NCBI GenBank assembly: GCA_023374045.1
Contig: CM041778.1
Coordinates: 96,226,839-96,290,838 of the forward strand
Direction: 5' to 3'
DNA: 64,000 nucleotides
Origin: Limonium bicolor
Lineage: Eukaryota > Streptophyta > Magnoliopsida > Caryophyllales > Plumbaginaceae
Numbering within the stretch: the stretch's first letter is position 1; each line of letters opens with the position of its first letter. A model generated the notes under the pieces. The model saw only the letters and a program-made list of their open reading frames with translations, made no database searches and was not told the origin of the DNA. The translations under genes and the position numbers were made by a program. Of this stretch, positions 47,045-60,549 are shown piece after piece.

Positions 47045-47058
47045 TGATATCAGAGCGG
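47045..47058 (+). promoter_or_regulatory. Primer binding site (copia 2)
   Basis: TGATATCAGAGCGG follows the LTR end and resembles the initiator tRNA-Met site with one change (TGGTATCAGAGC). Confidence 0.8.
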
Positions 47059-47085
47059 TTTATCCGTAATTGAATTCGTCTCGCT

Positions 47086-50000
47086 ATGGCTACCAAGGGT
47101 GGTGATACTGATTACAAACAAGAACTGGTTGAGGACGATGAGTTGACCGACATCGCCGAAGAAGATGATGAATAACAGAAATGAAGATGGCCAGTCTTGC
47201 GGATTGATCCATCCGATCCACTCACCGTATCTAGCTTCGATCAGCCAGGAGTATCCCTCACCGTCAAAAGATTCGACGGAAACGGCTTCCAAATTTTGAA
47301 GAAGAAAATGGAGATTTCACTCCTTGCCAAAAACAAAATCAAGATGATCGATGGAACCCTACCTCGATCAAAAGTTGCCAGAAATCGTCGCGATGCCTGG
47401 GACCACTGCGATGGTTTAATCAGGTCTTGGATCATCTCCAGTGTTGAACCATCAATTGCTGATGGTCTCATGTCACACAACTCTTCTCGTGCGATGTGGA
47501 AGGCATTATACAAAAGATATGACCAATCGGATGGAACACGCCTCTTTGAATTGTGACGAGAACTGTCGCAAACGAGCAAGGATTTTCCACCGTAGCAGAA
47601 TACTTCGCACGACTTGAGAAACTGTGGGATGAGATTGCTAGTGTTGCCGATGTGGATGCTTGCGTCTGCGGATACGGGGATAAGGTTACAAAAATGATCG
47701 ATAATCAGAAACTTTTTGAGTTTCTTTTGGGTCTGCGCGAAGAATTCATCAACATCCGAGGTAATCTTCTTATGAAGTCTCCTCTGCCTAGTTTGGACTT
47801 AGCATATTTTGTGGTTCTTCATGAGGAAAGACAGTGTAACACGGGCAAGACTGGTAGGAGTTCGACTGAAACCTTCTTTGCTAATAACGCGAGTAAAAGC
47901 GAACCAGATCGGGCTAATCGATTCAAAAATAAACGTGAAAACGTTGCAAAGAAGAATGATAGCGTCTGCACTCACTGTGGGAAGGTTGGTCATCTTAAGA
48001 AGGATTGCTTCGAACTAAGAGGTTATCCGGATTGGTGGAAAGGCACAAAGATCTCCTCAGTCAATGATGCTCAACGTGGGGAAAGCAATTCTAATCTGCA
48101 GGGCTTAGACGTGAAAAGATTCAACCGTCTGTGTGACATGCTTGAACAAACGGGTGGCTTCTCTGCTAGGGCAAAAGGTACCGAGACTGGGAAAGGCAAG
48201 GTTGAATCTGCGGGTTTTACAGGTAATATCCTTGAATTCTCCACTAATAGGAACTCTGTCAATAATCACCAACGCTGGTTGATCGATTCTGGTGCCAATG
48301 ATCACTTAGTCGGTAATGTTAGTGTCCTGAGTAACACAAGAAAGCTATCTCATTCTCGTTGTGTCACTATGCCCAATGGTAATACAGAAACTATTGATAC
48401 CATAGGGACTATATACTTGACTGATAGTTTCAAACTTGAAGACATTTTATACGTGCCTAGTTTCAACCTTGCTCTTATCTCGGTAAGTAAATTGGTTGAT
48501 CAAACTGGTCTGGATGTTATTTTTGATCAGAAGTTTTGCTATGTGCAGGAGCCTACCTGGACGAGTAGGATGCGCATAGGACATAAGAAAGATGGGCTTT
48601 ATGTTTTGGATGTTCCTTCATTGAAACGCACTGCTGATAGCTGTAATAATATTCATGTTATTCCTCATAAACATGATACTGATAAGGTTTTGTTCTGGCA
48701 CAAAAAGATGGGTCATCCTCCTTTAAATAAAATGCTTAGAATGGGTATAGTTAGCAGAAATGATGTTCCTCTAAAATTTACCTGCGATTTTTGTTTTCTT
48801 CCTAAAGGACATCGCTCTACTTTTCCTCATTCTGTTCATAAATCTAATATGTGTTTTGAGATTATACATCTCGATGTGTGGGGTCCTTGTTCACATGTTA
48901 ATCACGATGGTAGTAGGTATTTTTTTACTATCGTCGATGATGCTAGCAGAAGCACTTGGACCATTCTTATGAAACGAAAATCCGAAGCTGCTATGCATAT
49001 TCAACATTTCATCCTTATGGCTGAAAGACAATTCAGCAAATGTGTTAAGATAGTGCATTCTGACAATGCGTACGAATTGGGATCTTCCACTGTTTTAAAA
49101 CAATTTTTTCAAAGCAAAGGAATCCTCCATCACACTACTTGCGTTCATACCCCGCAACAAAACGGTATAGTGGAACGTAAGCACTGTTACTTGTTGGAAA
49201 CTGCCCGAGCTTTATTTTTCCAGTCCGGGTTAGACATGGACTATTGGGGAGAAAGTATTTTAATGGATACCCACATCATTAATCGTCTTCCTTCCTCCAC
49301 TCTGAATGAAATTTCTCCATATGAATTCTTTCATGGTGCTCCACCTGATTTTTCTACTTTTCACACCTTTGGATGCCTTGCGTATTACACAGGTCCACAT
49401 CTTCCTCGGACAAAGTTTGATGACTGTGGATCTAAAGCTATCTACATTGGGCCTGGTTTGTCAAAGAAAGGACACGGATTATTGTTGCTTGGTACACGTA
49501 ATATAATTACCAGCAGAGATGTAACATTCTTTGACAATATTTTTCCTCTCGTGAGTGCAGGACCAGATGATGAATTTTCTCCTTTTCCCATTCCCTTCGA
49601 TGATGATATCATCGAACACACCTTTGATGCTTCTGTTATACAATCTGAAAAGATTGCTCAACAAAATGAAAATTCTCTTCCCAGCAGCGATGGCATCCAA
49701 GAGACCATTCAAGAAGAAAGTAGAGCACCAGATGACACAGACCAGAATAATGCTGCTCCTTTACACCAAAACGATTCTGTCCATCTGAGTCTACTGTCGA
49801 ATTTTCAAACATCCTAGAACCTGAAGACCAAGTAGACAAAGATGCTCGAAACCAAACTGATACTCATCTTCGACGTTCCCTTCGTCAATGACCAACTCCA
49901 GCCAAGTTCCTTGATTACGAATGCAATCAAGTTTCCGCTGATCTTTTTTCTCAGATTCTGACTACACGTCTCGCCACACCTTCATTGTAGTACATTACAA
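47086..50000 (+). pseudogene. Copia 2 gag, protease and integrase (cut off before reverse transcriptase)
   Basis: A first ATG at 47086 gives a short acidic lead and a stop at 47173-47175. Gag proper (47197-47556) has KRFDGNGFQILKKKMEISLL and SRAMWKALYKRYDQSDGTRL. It changes frame near 47555 and continues for 754 codons to 49817: YFARLEKLWDEIAS, zinc knuckle CTHCGKVGHLKKDC, protease WLIDSGANDHLVG, integrase zinc finger (HKKMGHPP, CDFC), and a DDE core with D in HLDVWGPC, D in VHSDNAYE and E in QQNGIVERK, all kept. After a Ser/Asp/Glu-rich linker and a stop at 49815, traces run to about 49990, where the solo LTR begins. No reverse transcriptase, RNase H or 3' LTR is in the window. The long open integrase frame suggests fairly recent loss. 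Confidence 0.9.
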
Positions 50001-50026
50001 ACATAAACTCTTTGACTGATCTAACC

Positions 50027-53000
50027 TGAAATACCCCTAACCTTTAAAAAAATTAATTAAATGATCTATTAATGATCTAAATGATTAATAAACACCTAAA
50101 TATTATTTGGGGAACAATCTAAAAGATCTCAACAAGGCAAAACACGCTTAAGATCGGTAAAGCCAAAAATGTGCTTTAAGACACCATAAAGATTGTATGA
50201 CCTCAAATAAGATCCAAAGTGGATTCCTAAGTATTATAATGAAGTAAGAACACACAAAAACCGTTCTCAAGGAGAACTAAGCTCAGGAACACCCTGTGAC
50301 ACAAAAATGTGCGCTAAAAAAACACCTTAAAGCACGTTTTTGTGAGATTGCCTTTTAATTGATTTTTAATGGGCTTAAAAAATATAATTATCCTTAAATA
50401 TGATATTTTATCATGTTATATATATTAGGAATTTAATTCCAATTTTACAGATTTTTACAAATTTAATATTAAAATATTAATAAAACCCCGAAGTGGGGCC
50501 CACAGGAGTCAAATTGACCAAGTATGGTCAATGGGCAGTAAATGACCCATTTAACCTCATGGTGGCCGGCTGCAATAAGGGAGGAGACAGCATACAATAA
50601 TTTTGGAGACAAATGCTACCTAATACATTTACTTTTAGAAAATAACATTACTTTAACATTATTAGCATCATTCCCACCTTCTCCTTTCTTCCTTGTCTGA
50701 TCTTCACCATCCCAGCCGAGCTCCCCCTTCCTCTCAGCTCTCAAAGCTTGTTCTTGAAATGGAAGGCAAACCTAGCTCTTAAGTCCTTAAGGTAAGTTGT
50801 TTTAAGGTCATTTTATGTCATTTTAGCCCTTTTTCTTCATTTCTTCACTACCAAGACCTAAATTTCGTGGCTCATCAATCCTATGGTCATTCTCAGTATT
50901 CTAAGTTAGAACAAGAGCTAAACTCGGTTGAGACCAGTAGAGGGACCAAGTTTGTCCAAATCTACATTTTAAGGAAAAATGTGCTTTAAGCTCATAACTT
51001 TTGATTCCTTTCGAGTTTGGCTGTGAAACTTTGGTCATAGCTTCATCTACTCCTCCATTTCGTGTAGAATCTGTTGGTGAGTCATTTTGAGCAAGGGTGA
51101 CCAAGATCCAAGAGAAATACTCTCTTTTAAGGCATTTTTCCAAGGTAAAACCTAGTAACAAGGTAATATTTCGAGATCTAATAATTCCTATGTCAATATG
51201 CTGGATCTAACACCTTGTGGTGTGTTTGGTTCAGGTCGAAAATACCTAGAACTTCCCTTGCTTTTTAAGGTGATTTTTGCCTTAAATCTTACATTAATTA
51301 TTCCTTATGGTTAAGCTCAAGCTTGGAGTGTAACCATATCTTGTTTTTGTGTATTAAACATGTCTAAATCAGTGGTGAATTTTCCCACAAGTGACCGAGC
51401 TCATACAAGGATAAATCAAGGTATAAACACCTTAAACTTATGATTTTTATGATTTTTAAGCATATATATAATATATATGGCCGAGAGTGAAACTTCATAT
51501 ATAGGTCATATTGACCTAAAAATGGAAAAAAATGGCTAAGATAAATTAAGCTAGTCATTTAAGAGATTTAATTAACATAATGGTCAAATTATGACATTAT
51601 GTGGAAAAATAATTAAACCTAAGTGAGGCCGAATATATATGCTATATTTTGAGACATTTATTGTGTAATTTATTTTGCAAGTTCAAGGTTGTAATAAGGC
51701 CATGTCATTAGGCCATTTTAATTTAAGTTTATAAGCTTATTTAGTTTTATTTATGTTTATAATTAAAGTTGGGCCAATTCGTAATTACTAGGAAATTAGA
51801 AAGCCGTGGGCTTAATTTAGAACAATTTAGGGTTTTTAAATGAATTTAATAAAAATTATAACATTTTATAAAGTTTTGGGTCAAATTGTAAAAATAGAAA
51901 AGTATAGGGTTTATTTGTAATTACCGAAAAATTGGTTCCCATTTGGTATTAGGAGTCAAAGTTGACTATATAGGAGACTTTGACCAATTTTGAGAAATTT
52001 AAGAAATTAAAATACTACCTTATAATAAGGTACTTATTAAATTGTAAAAGATTTATAAATCTGGGTAGTAATGTGATTACCGAAACTTAAGGGGCTAATG
52101 GAATTTAGTAAAGTCCTTAAGTTAATAGAAATTTTTAGAAGTTTATTTGGTTAAATTGGAGTTCATATGAATTATATAGGTATAATATAAGGTATTTTAT
52201 AACATTGTTACAAATGGGTAATAAAGGGGTGAAAACCGAGATTTAAAGGAAGTATAAGGTTAGGAATAATGTTTATAACATTTTGGTATAGTTTGGTGAT
52301 TTTTGGAATTATATATAAAGTTTTATGAAGACATATGTATAAAATATAGTCTTGATGATATTAGAAAACTATATGTTGTAAAGAGGAGAATTTGTGATTA
52401 TAGAAGTTTAGTGGTTGTCTTTGAAAAACCGAAAATATAAGGGGTTATTTGGTATTTTACAAACAAAATATGACTATAGGATATAATTGTTTTAATGACT
52501 TAAGTGTCATGACATAAGTTATATAACTATAATGTAACATTACATTAATTATGTGGCGGTTTCATAAATATTTAAGAACGTAGGTGCTGTTCGAAAAATA
52601 TTAACATTTTAAATGGGATTATAATATGGTTTTAATGTTACAAGAATTATAACATTTATAATGTAAGAATATTCATTAAAAAGAATGAATACAGATTATA
52701 AGACTTACCATATAATAAATAAGTTCCATAACACACATATATATAATAAATATATGTAATGGTGTAGAAAATGTGATAAGGTTCAACAGTTATAAATTAT
52801 CATAGTTAAAATGATAATAAGTAAAGGGAAAAGAATTACAAAACATTGGATAGGAAATCCTAATGTTAAGAGTGTACATGTGATAATAGGAATTCATAAA
52901 TGGTACGTATTGTTTCTACAAACAAATTATACCACATTGAACAAAAAAAAAGAAAGAAAAGAAAGAAAAAAAAGAGACAAACCTTAGGAAATAAATACTA

Positions 53001-54718
53001 AGTTGAGAAGCACAGTGCAAGACATAGAATCACACATGCAATAATGAAACAAACTATACGACATACAAGGGAATGTTAAGTCACATGCGATAACAAGTCC
53101 AACAATAACTGTATTAATATACAAACAAGACTACGCATGTAATATAACACTTTTTTCCCAATCTCGACTTAACCGAAAACCCGACAAACATTGACAGTAA
53201 GTAACGGGGGTTAGCCGGAGTTAATAAGTGACGGTACGGAGTACCGTAGGATTGTGTTTGTCATACCGTATGCTAATCAGTAGCATTATGTATTGTTTAG
53301 ACTGTTAGAGGCGACACAAGGAGCATAGGAACTGCCGGTTCATACTCCACCGTAATACATCAGGGTAAACGGTATGTGTTATATGTCTCTGATTGTCTCT
53401 GAGGGTTTCCTCAGTTCAGACTTCTGTGTGATCTGTGATAAGATTGTTTGTCTGAATGTGATTTTAATATGCATGAATTGTATATTTATAGCTGCTTATC
53501 ATTTACTGTTGTTGAGTTAACAGTATGGTTCGTATATATGAACCTATATAAAACGAACTAGCGGCTATGGTGCTATCTTATGTGAAAAATAAGGAACGTC
53601 AGAAAAACGTTGTAGCACTAGGATAATAAAACATATATTATCCCAGACTTTCATACGGAGCATTGGCCTTTCTATACGCCGCTCTCGTATCTAACACTGG
53701 ATCCCGAGTTACAGACTCCGGATTGGACTAATGACCTTAGTCTGCTGTGTTAGAAAATTTGGTAATGCGATGCGATGGTATAATTAAGTAACTAAAGAAT
53801 GGAAGTAAAGCCAGAGGATGTGGCTCTTGGTGCGCGCTGTGATCACAAAAACGATACCAGGATGTCCGCGTACGGGTCCGTAAGTATCAAGAAAATTTCC
53901 CGTGAGCTAGAATGGCTCGTTGGTCGGAGACTCTACCGTTGGAGTGGCTACTGCCGTGGGTGACCCGCCATAACATATGGGTAACTAGAGACATGTCGTT
54001 TTAATGAGACATTGTCACTAGGATAATTGAACAATAATACATTTGAGAATTATACAGTGGCGAACGATATTGGTTTCTATACCATGGACGAGAATAATAA
54101 TTGTTTATCTTTCTCGTTGATTCGTTTTGTTGTACAGTGGTTATACTTGTGTTATTTTATGTGTGTGATGGTTGTGTTATTGTATGGATGTACTGTCAAT
54201 TGATTTACAGTTTAAATATTAAAACGGTATTGCATGAATGAACCTCATGCTCTCGACCAAATAATTGAGGGGTCTTTGGGGGCATGACGGGGCATGTGAC
54301 GACATACTCAGCAGGGGTGATTCCATACCACAAACCATCTTTATTCAGGTGATTAGCTGGTGGGTCGCAGCGAGGTGACCATGTGATTGTACGGTTGGTT
54401 TAGACTTGGTACGGTGTGATACTCAGGTTGCTTTGGACTCGGGTTGTTTAACCGAGGTGTTTTTGGTTTAGATGCTCACGGTCTGTAATATTGTTGTTGT
54501 TAGATTGTTTTTAATTGTTTAAGTACTACTATCTATCTCTTGTGGTCACTGCGGGAATACGTTTCGCAAGTTGATTATCAGGTAAATCGTTGTCACTCTT
54601 ATGGACGAGTGATAACAGTGACACCAGTAGGGCGACAGTCTTTTATTTACCGCTGCGATATATTTAGATGTGCGACCGTTATAGGATATTTAGGAACCGA
54701 ATTAGTAGGGGTGTTACA
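50027..54718 (+). mobile_element. Solo LTR of a Ty3/gypsy (Tekay-type) element, 4.7 kb
   Basis: It starts TGAAATACCCCTAACC and ends GTAGGGGTGTTACA, the same terminal form as the Tekay LTRs at 4588 and 19119. No primer site follows and no polypurine tract precedes it. The flanks TAACC and AGTCA do not match, so the usual 5-bp duplication is absent. That fits unequal recombination between elements or a deletion, which would also explain why copia 2 loses its 3' half here. No coding frame is supported in it. Confidence 0.7.
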
Positions 54719-56950
54719 AGTCATCCTGCGACCCCTTGCTCTGGATGTGTGATTTTAATTATCTTTTCTTAATGGTAGTATTGAAGGAATCATGGCTTTT
54801 TTTTCTATGTTTACTTATGGTCCAAGTTAGAATAAAGTACTTCGTTTGTATCTTATCAACTATGTTAGGTAGGTTTTTGGCCTGGATGGGAAAGCCTTTG
54901 GGGCTCGGATGGGTTAGGTTGATTGCAAGTGCATCATAAGTTGTACTCCTTGTCCAGGATTCAGATTTATGCTTTGTTTTCCTATTCGAGTTGTCCTACC
55001 CTTGTACATTATAATTAATAATATTTATCCGCTTTTGAAAAAAAACTTAGACTATGTATGAACAATTGAGTCTTTGTGGTATAAATGAGCTATAGGGGAA
55101 CTATCACGAAGATGAGCGAGATAATCTCGTGTGCCAAACTAACTCTTCTTTTTGGAACAAATTCTTTCCTTAGGTACCGCTATCATTTTAACCTTGGAAG
55201 GGTATCTAGTCTAATTGTGTCAAAATGTCTTTCAACATCATCTATCTTTAGAAGTTTCTTTGCGAATCTTGAAGAAGAGAGGAACTTAATTTCGATTGCT
55301 GAAAGTTAATGGTTAAAATCATGTTTCAAAATTTTCTATCACTGTTAGACATCAAACGCTCTTTTGAATATTAAAACCTTTGATAGTTGAATAACTATTT
55401 TGGATATTAGTGGAACCTCAGTCACAGATAGTTTTGTTTTTAATCTTAACATCCACTATCTTAAAGTCCAAGGGTATTCCAAGTTCATAATCATTCTCAA
55501 ACTAGCGTATCGGTGAGACTTTTTCTTGAATTTGTTGATATTATTGTTGTCATTGCTATTGTTGATAATGTAAGTATTGTGTTGTGGATAATTTGAGTGT
55601 TATTGTTGTTGATTTTGTTTTAGTGGTTGTTGTTTATTGTTGAATGTATTGTTCTTGTAGTTAATTACTGCTATTGTTATCTCCATTGTGGTTGTTTATT
55701 GTTGTTACCACTGAGGTTGTTGTGTCATTTTTGAGGTTATTGTGTCATTTTGAGATGTTGTTTTTTTACTGATATTTTGTCATTATGGAGTTATTTTATT
55801 TTGTTTGTACTAACTCAATTAAATTTTTCTTTGTTCTTTTAATTTTACTTCATTATCGTATTTATTCCTTCACTTCATTATTCATTGATTTTGTTTGTAT
55901 TGAACTCTGTATATGGCCTTATTCATAATGGATAATTGAGCTTATAAATGTAAGATTTTTGTCATTCTGATTTCTAGTGGTCTATACTACAAAGCTAAGT
56001 CAGATATGCAAATTTGTTTGTTATACTATGTATACAGAGGTTCAAAGGTGTGTGTTGTGAATCTAGAGAACCGAGTCAAGATTCATTGCAAGTGTGAAGG
56101 CCTTATGATAGAGTTAGTATTAGGTGTGGCGGGAATGAGAGGATTCAGCGAACCATTTACAAATAAAAAGTAGTATAACTCCATATAAAAAAATTTGAAT
56201 GGGATAATTTTTCTAACAATGGCGCTAGGTTTGCGTCTTTGTATCAATACAATACCAACTTATTATTGAGTCTTGTTGGTACAATATATTCAACTTTCTT
56301 AGTTCGCACGAATGTCTCATATTTAGATATTTCTATTGCGATAAGTTTGCAGCCGTGCTATATAATTTCAATTTTTATAACACGCCCAACAATCGTATTA
56401 TATAGTAATCGTATATACAACATTTCCTCTAGTGCATGATAACTTCATATCCTGATAATATAGGAGTCGCATTATATCAACACAATATAGGTATCCGTCT
56501 CAGTGGTTGTGATATTATTTCGATGTGAATCTAGCTAGGGGACTTGAGTTGACGGGATAAATGATCGAGCAAGCAAAATCAAATGTCCGGTGTGTTATCT
56601 CCATACGTACCAAAGACAGTCTACATTATTATCTTCCATGTGACATTCCACTCCTACTTTTTCTGTATTCAGATTTTTCCTTTTCCCTCCCCTACTTTCT
56701 TCAAGCTACCAACTGAATGCCGAATTACCCATTTCTGATGTGTCTGATAATTAATAGAAAGGCTAGAAGAACAAAGGCAATGTGGAAAAAGGAAAAGATG
56801 AAGAAGACAGAAAACCCCCTACCAAAGTGATGCCAACAAATAACTTGTTCGTTTGAATGAAAGTAATGCCATAATAACACTATCTTTATTGTAGTATGAA
56901 GTATATATATACATTTACTTACCATATCTATATAGTATCTTATTTTGCCG
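54719..56950. other. Intergenic DNA, no recognised gene
   Basis: A TTG-rich low-complexity stretch lies at 55530-55790. GCTTTTGAAAAAAAAC near 55030 follows a T/G-rich stretch resembling a polyadenylated 3' end, perhaps a retroposed fragment. Short frames show no family similarity. Confidence 0.45.
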
Positions 56951-57296
56951 TGTGAATTTATTGCTGCTTTGGTGTGGTTTACATCAGCAGCTCAACCAAC
57001 TTTACCAGCTCCTTCATTAAAACTCTCAACCTCCACTCGGCGCCCTTAACTCACTCTCACCACTACCAACATTGTCGGGATAATTAACAGTTTCCGTCAA
57101 TCAGAAAAAAACACTTCTCCATCTCTCCATCTCTCCTCAATCCTCATCCTTCTTTTTCTTTGTTCGTCTGCAGTAGCTAGCTACTCTAGTACTCTGCATA
57201 TAACCAAGACCGTTCTACTTGAAAGAGAAAGACTATTTATCCTTGACACTACTAAAGGCATCGATCTCAGCAGAACAAGAGAGGTCAAAGAGAGAA

Positions 57297-60200
57297 ATGG
57301 AGTCTTCTTCATCATACACGGTGCAAGTGGAGGAAGCGAGACCGGCTTCGGATGGGAAGCCATCCGCTGGCCAGTGTTCAGGTGCATCTACGCGAAAGAC
57401 CGCCTCTCTGGAGCTCCTGATGGTTTGGAATCACCCTGGGATCTCTTCAGGTTTTTTTTTTTTGAACAACGATCTCTTCAGGTTTTATAAGTTATTACTC
57501 TTTTCAATTGTATATATGTCATCTCATTTAATTTCTTGCTATTTTGCCACTTTGTGGTTCTGATCTGGCTGCAGAAAGATCAGTTTGTGTGTCTCATATG
57601 TCTGAGATTATCTGCCAATTAATGTACTTAAGAATCTGTTTATGGAGAGCACTTTTGTGGCTAATAGGGAAGAGTTCTCCGATGTTTTTGTGAAGAGTTA
57701 AAGTTTTGGGAAGATGATTGAGAATTTGAAGGAATTCCCAGTAAAAGCTACGATTGTACATGTTAAAATGCAAATTTACCCAAAATGGAAAAAAATGTTC
57801 ATAATTGGCCCATGCAGGTCTCGAACCTGCGACCTTCGCGTTATTAGCTGAGCTAATGGGCCGCGTTGTTAAAATTCTTAACGTTTACCTTATATTTGTT
57901 TTAGCTACTCCGTTAAGCAGAATCCTGACTGTCCGATGCTGGGTCGCCGTGAGACCTCCAACGGAAAGGTAAACGAAACCGCCGAACTTCACTCTTCCTA
58001 CTTATTATTCTTTCCGCTTTCAAATTAATCGTTCCTTTGCGTTCGTCGTGAAGGCTGGTCAGTATGTCTGGCTTACATACAAAGAGGTACATGATTCTGC
58101 AATTCGCATCGGATCAGCAATCCGGAGCCTCGGTGTTAATCCCGTGAGTCCCCTTCCAGTTCCCACCAGTTTCAATCATTAAATTTTCTTCCAGTTGCAC
58201 GGGTCTATTTGCTTGGCACTCCATACTGTCATTATACGCGGTCAAGTTTGTAAAATTTTGTTCATATTGTAGGGAGACCGTTGTGGAATCTATGGAACCA
58301 ACTGCCCCGAGTGGATTGTTGCTATGGAGGTATTATTGGTTCATTTTCGAGCTTGTAATTTTTTTAGACATTGATACACTGTCAATACCTTATAAACTGA
58401 TGCTACAAATTAGACTCTGCTTTCCTAGCTGTCTTCTTACATGTTGTCTTATACTGTATATGTGTAGGCTTGTAACAGCCAGGCCATAACCTACGTGCCA
58501 TTATATGACACGCTTGGTAAGGCAGTCAACATTAAATTCTTCTTGCTTCCTGTTATTTTAACATTTATTTGAAAATCATTTGTTGAGGATTTTCCATTCG
58601 ATCTGATCAGATTGAGCTTCAAAGGATGTTCAATTAATGAATGGGAAGAAACTTGAAGTCCTCTAAATCAATATGCGTTTATATAAACATGCAGGCCTGA
58701 TGCTGTCGAGTTCATTGTAAACCATGCTGAGATTTCTCTTGCATTCGTTCAAGAAACAAAGTTACAAGCTGTAAGTCTGTTGTCCATTTAACTCATGATT
58801 TTATTTTGGAATAAATGAACTTTTTTGAATACTGCAAGCTAGTAGCACCATTAAGCAGCGCTGTTTTTTATTCGCAAGTGCAGATGCTGAAGTGCTTGTC
58901 AAACTGCAACTCTTATCTGAAATGTTAGTTGCACAAATATCTTTGGTTTGTTTTAATAAAATCCTTGAGACTTATGATGTTTATTGACTGAGATGAGTAT
59001 TGTATATTTTATAGCTATTGTCAGCTTCGGGGAAGTTTCTGATTCCCAGAAGGAAAAGGCTCAAGAACATGGAGTATCTTGCTTTTTTGGAAAGAATTTG
59101 CTCAACTGGTAGGTATTTCAATTATGATTTTCTTTCACTCAACGACACATATTTTCTGCTGGTAAATGATAAAAGGAGCCTTAGCGTATAACCAAATGAC
59201 ATTGTCTGCTTTACCAGGGAAATATGGAAGACAAGCTACCCTCAAAGAGTAGATCAGACATTTGTACTATAATGTACACTAGCGGAACAACTGGTGAACC
59301 TAAAGGAGTCATTTTGCCCATGTAAATTTCATGGCCGAGGTTATGTCCATGGATTACCTCCTAGGGGAAACAGACAAAGTGGTAGGCTACTGATTATCAG
59401 AACTTATTTATTTAGCACTTGCAGGGCATGATATTTTAAAATAGTTGTCAAAAGCTTTGAATAATCATGATACTTGCTTAGCTTCATTCAATATGCAATT
59501 GACATGCTTATCATAATAATAAAAACATATGCAGTTGACATAGTGAAAAATTGTATAATGTTTATCTTTCATACTGCAGTTTGATACAGAGGATTGCTAC
59601 TTCTCTTTTCTTCCACTAGCTCATATATTCGACCAGATAGTTGAGACATATTGTATCTACAAAGGGACCTCCATTGGATTCTGGCAAGGAGTGAGTGCTT
59701 TCTGTAATTCTCTTTTCTAACAAATTGAGCCTCTTTTTCTTTCTTCTTATCATCTGATGTTGGTCATACTCACTTAATGTTTTTTTTGTTTGGTTGCAAC
59801 TAAAAGGATGTGAGACTTTTGATGGAGGACCTTCAGGTGCTTAAGCCAACCATCTTCTGTGCTGTTCCAGAGTCTTTGATCGTATATAACACAGGTGAGA
59901 GCTTTTCTCATTCTCAAAATTTTACAAATGAGCGACCGTGCCTTACTTCTTGTTGATGGTCTAGTGATAGGCTCTAACTTTGCTTTCAAATGATGAAGGT
60001 ATCATGCATAAGATTTCGTTGGGTGGTGCCATGAAAAAGAGCTTGTTTGATTTTGCATATAACTAGTAAGTTATAATCCGCTTTTTGCCTACCCCACCTT
60101 CACATATTGTCTTTTTCCCTGTGAAGAAAATGTTGTTTAATAGTGTATATGACAAAACTGTAATATACTACTAATATGTCCGTTCTGAAACAGCAAACTG

Positions 60201-60488
60201 TCTTATATGGAGAAAGGACTCAGACAAGACGAGGCAGCACCGCTCGTAGACAAGCTCATCTTAACAAGGTTGGTGTATGTTTATTTTATAATACCTTTTT
60301 CTTTATTTTATCCTCCACATCATGTAATCATTATCGGTTGATACTCTTGTTATTCTTTGTTTTGTGCACTCTACAGGTGAAAGAGAGTTTTGGAGGGAGA
60401 GTTCGTCTTCTGTTTTCTGGAGGAGCACCCTTGGCACGCCATGTAGAGGAGTTTTTTGCCGGCTGCTCTGTCTTGGCACAGGGATATG
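57297..60488 (+). CDS. LACS: Long-chain acyl-CoA synthetase (LACS4-type), 5' half, frame disrupted
   Basis: It activates fatty acids with ATP and CoA and acts in wax, cutin and lipid synthesis at the ER (family knowledge). Fourteen exons are visible: 57297-57450, 57905-57968, 58054-58143, 58273-58329, 58468-58516, 58695-58770, 58884-58923, 59015-59108, 59218-59381, 59580-59690, 59807-59894, 59999-60065, 60194-60268, 60377-60488, all GT-AG. They encode a QVEEARP start, DRCGIYGTNCPEWIVAMEA, the ATP/AMP signature TIMYTSGTTGEPKGV, FLPLAHIFDQIVE and RLLFSGGAPLARHVEEFF. Exon phases fit the family. Single-base losses occur at about 57375 (CCC), 58697 (CCC), 59083-59088 (T run), 59316 (GG), 59870 (AA) and 60267 (AAA), with one gain at about 59888. 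The C-terminal half lies beyond a chromovirus in the next intron. These changes may be consensus errors or a pseudogene. Confidence 0.88.
57806..57862 (-). pseudogene. Truncated tRNA-Ile(AAT)
   Basis: The minus strand reads GGCCCATTAGCTCAG, then directly CTAATAACGCGAAGGTCGCA, then GGTTCGAGACCTGCATGGGCCA. The acceptor stem, T arm (B box) and the 3' side of the anticodon arm with AAT are those of plant tRNA-Ile. About 17 bases (rest of the D arm and the 5' side of the anticodon stem) are missing, giving 57 instead of 74. It lies antisense in LACS intron 1. It cannot form a normal cloverleaf. Confidence 0.9.
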
Positions 60489-60549
60489 GTATGAGATATA
60501 ATAGAAGGCGATTCAAATATTCTAATCAATAGTCGACTAGATTTCTTGG

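Noticed and set aside
55530..55790. Leu/Val-rich frames in TTG-rich DNA
   Set aside because: Low-complexity sequence with no intact frame or motif.
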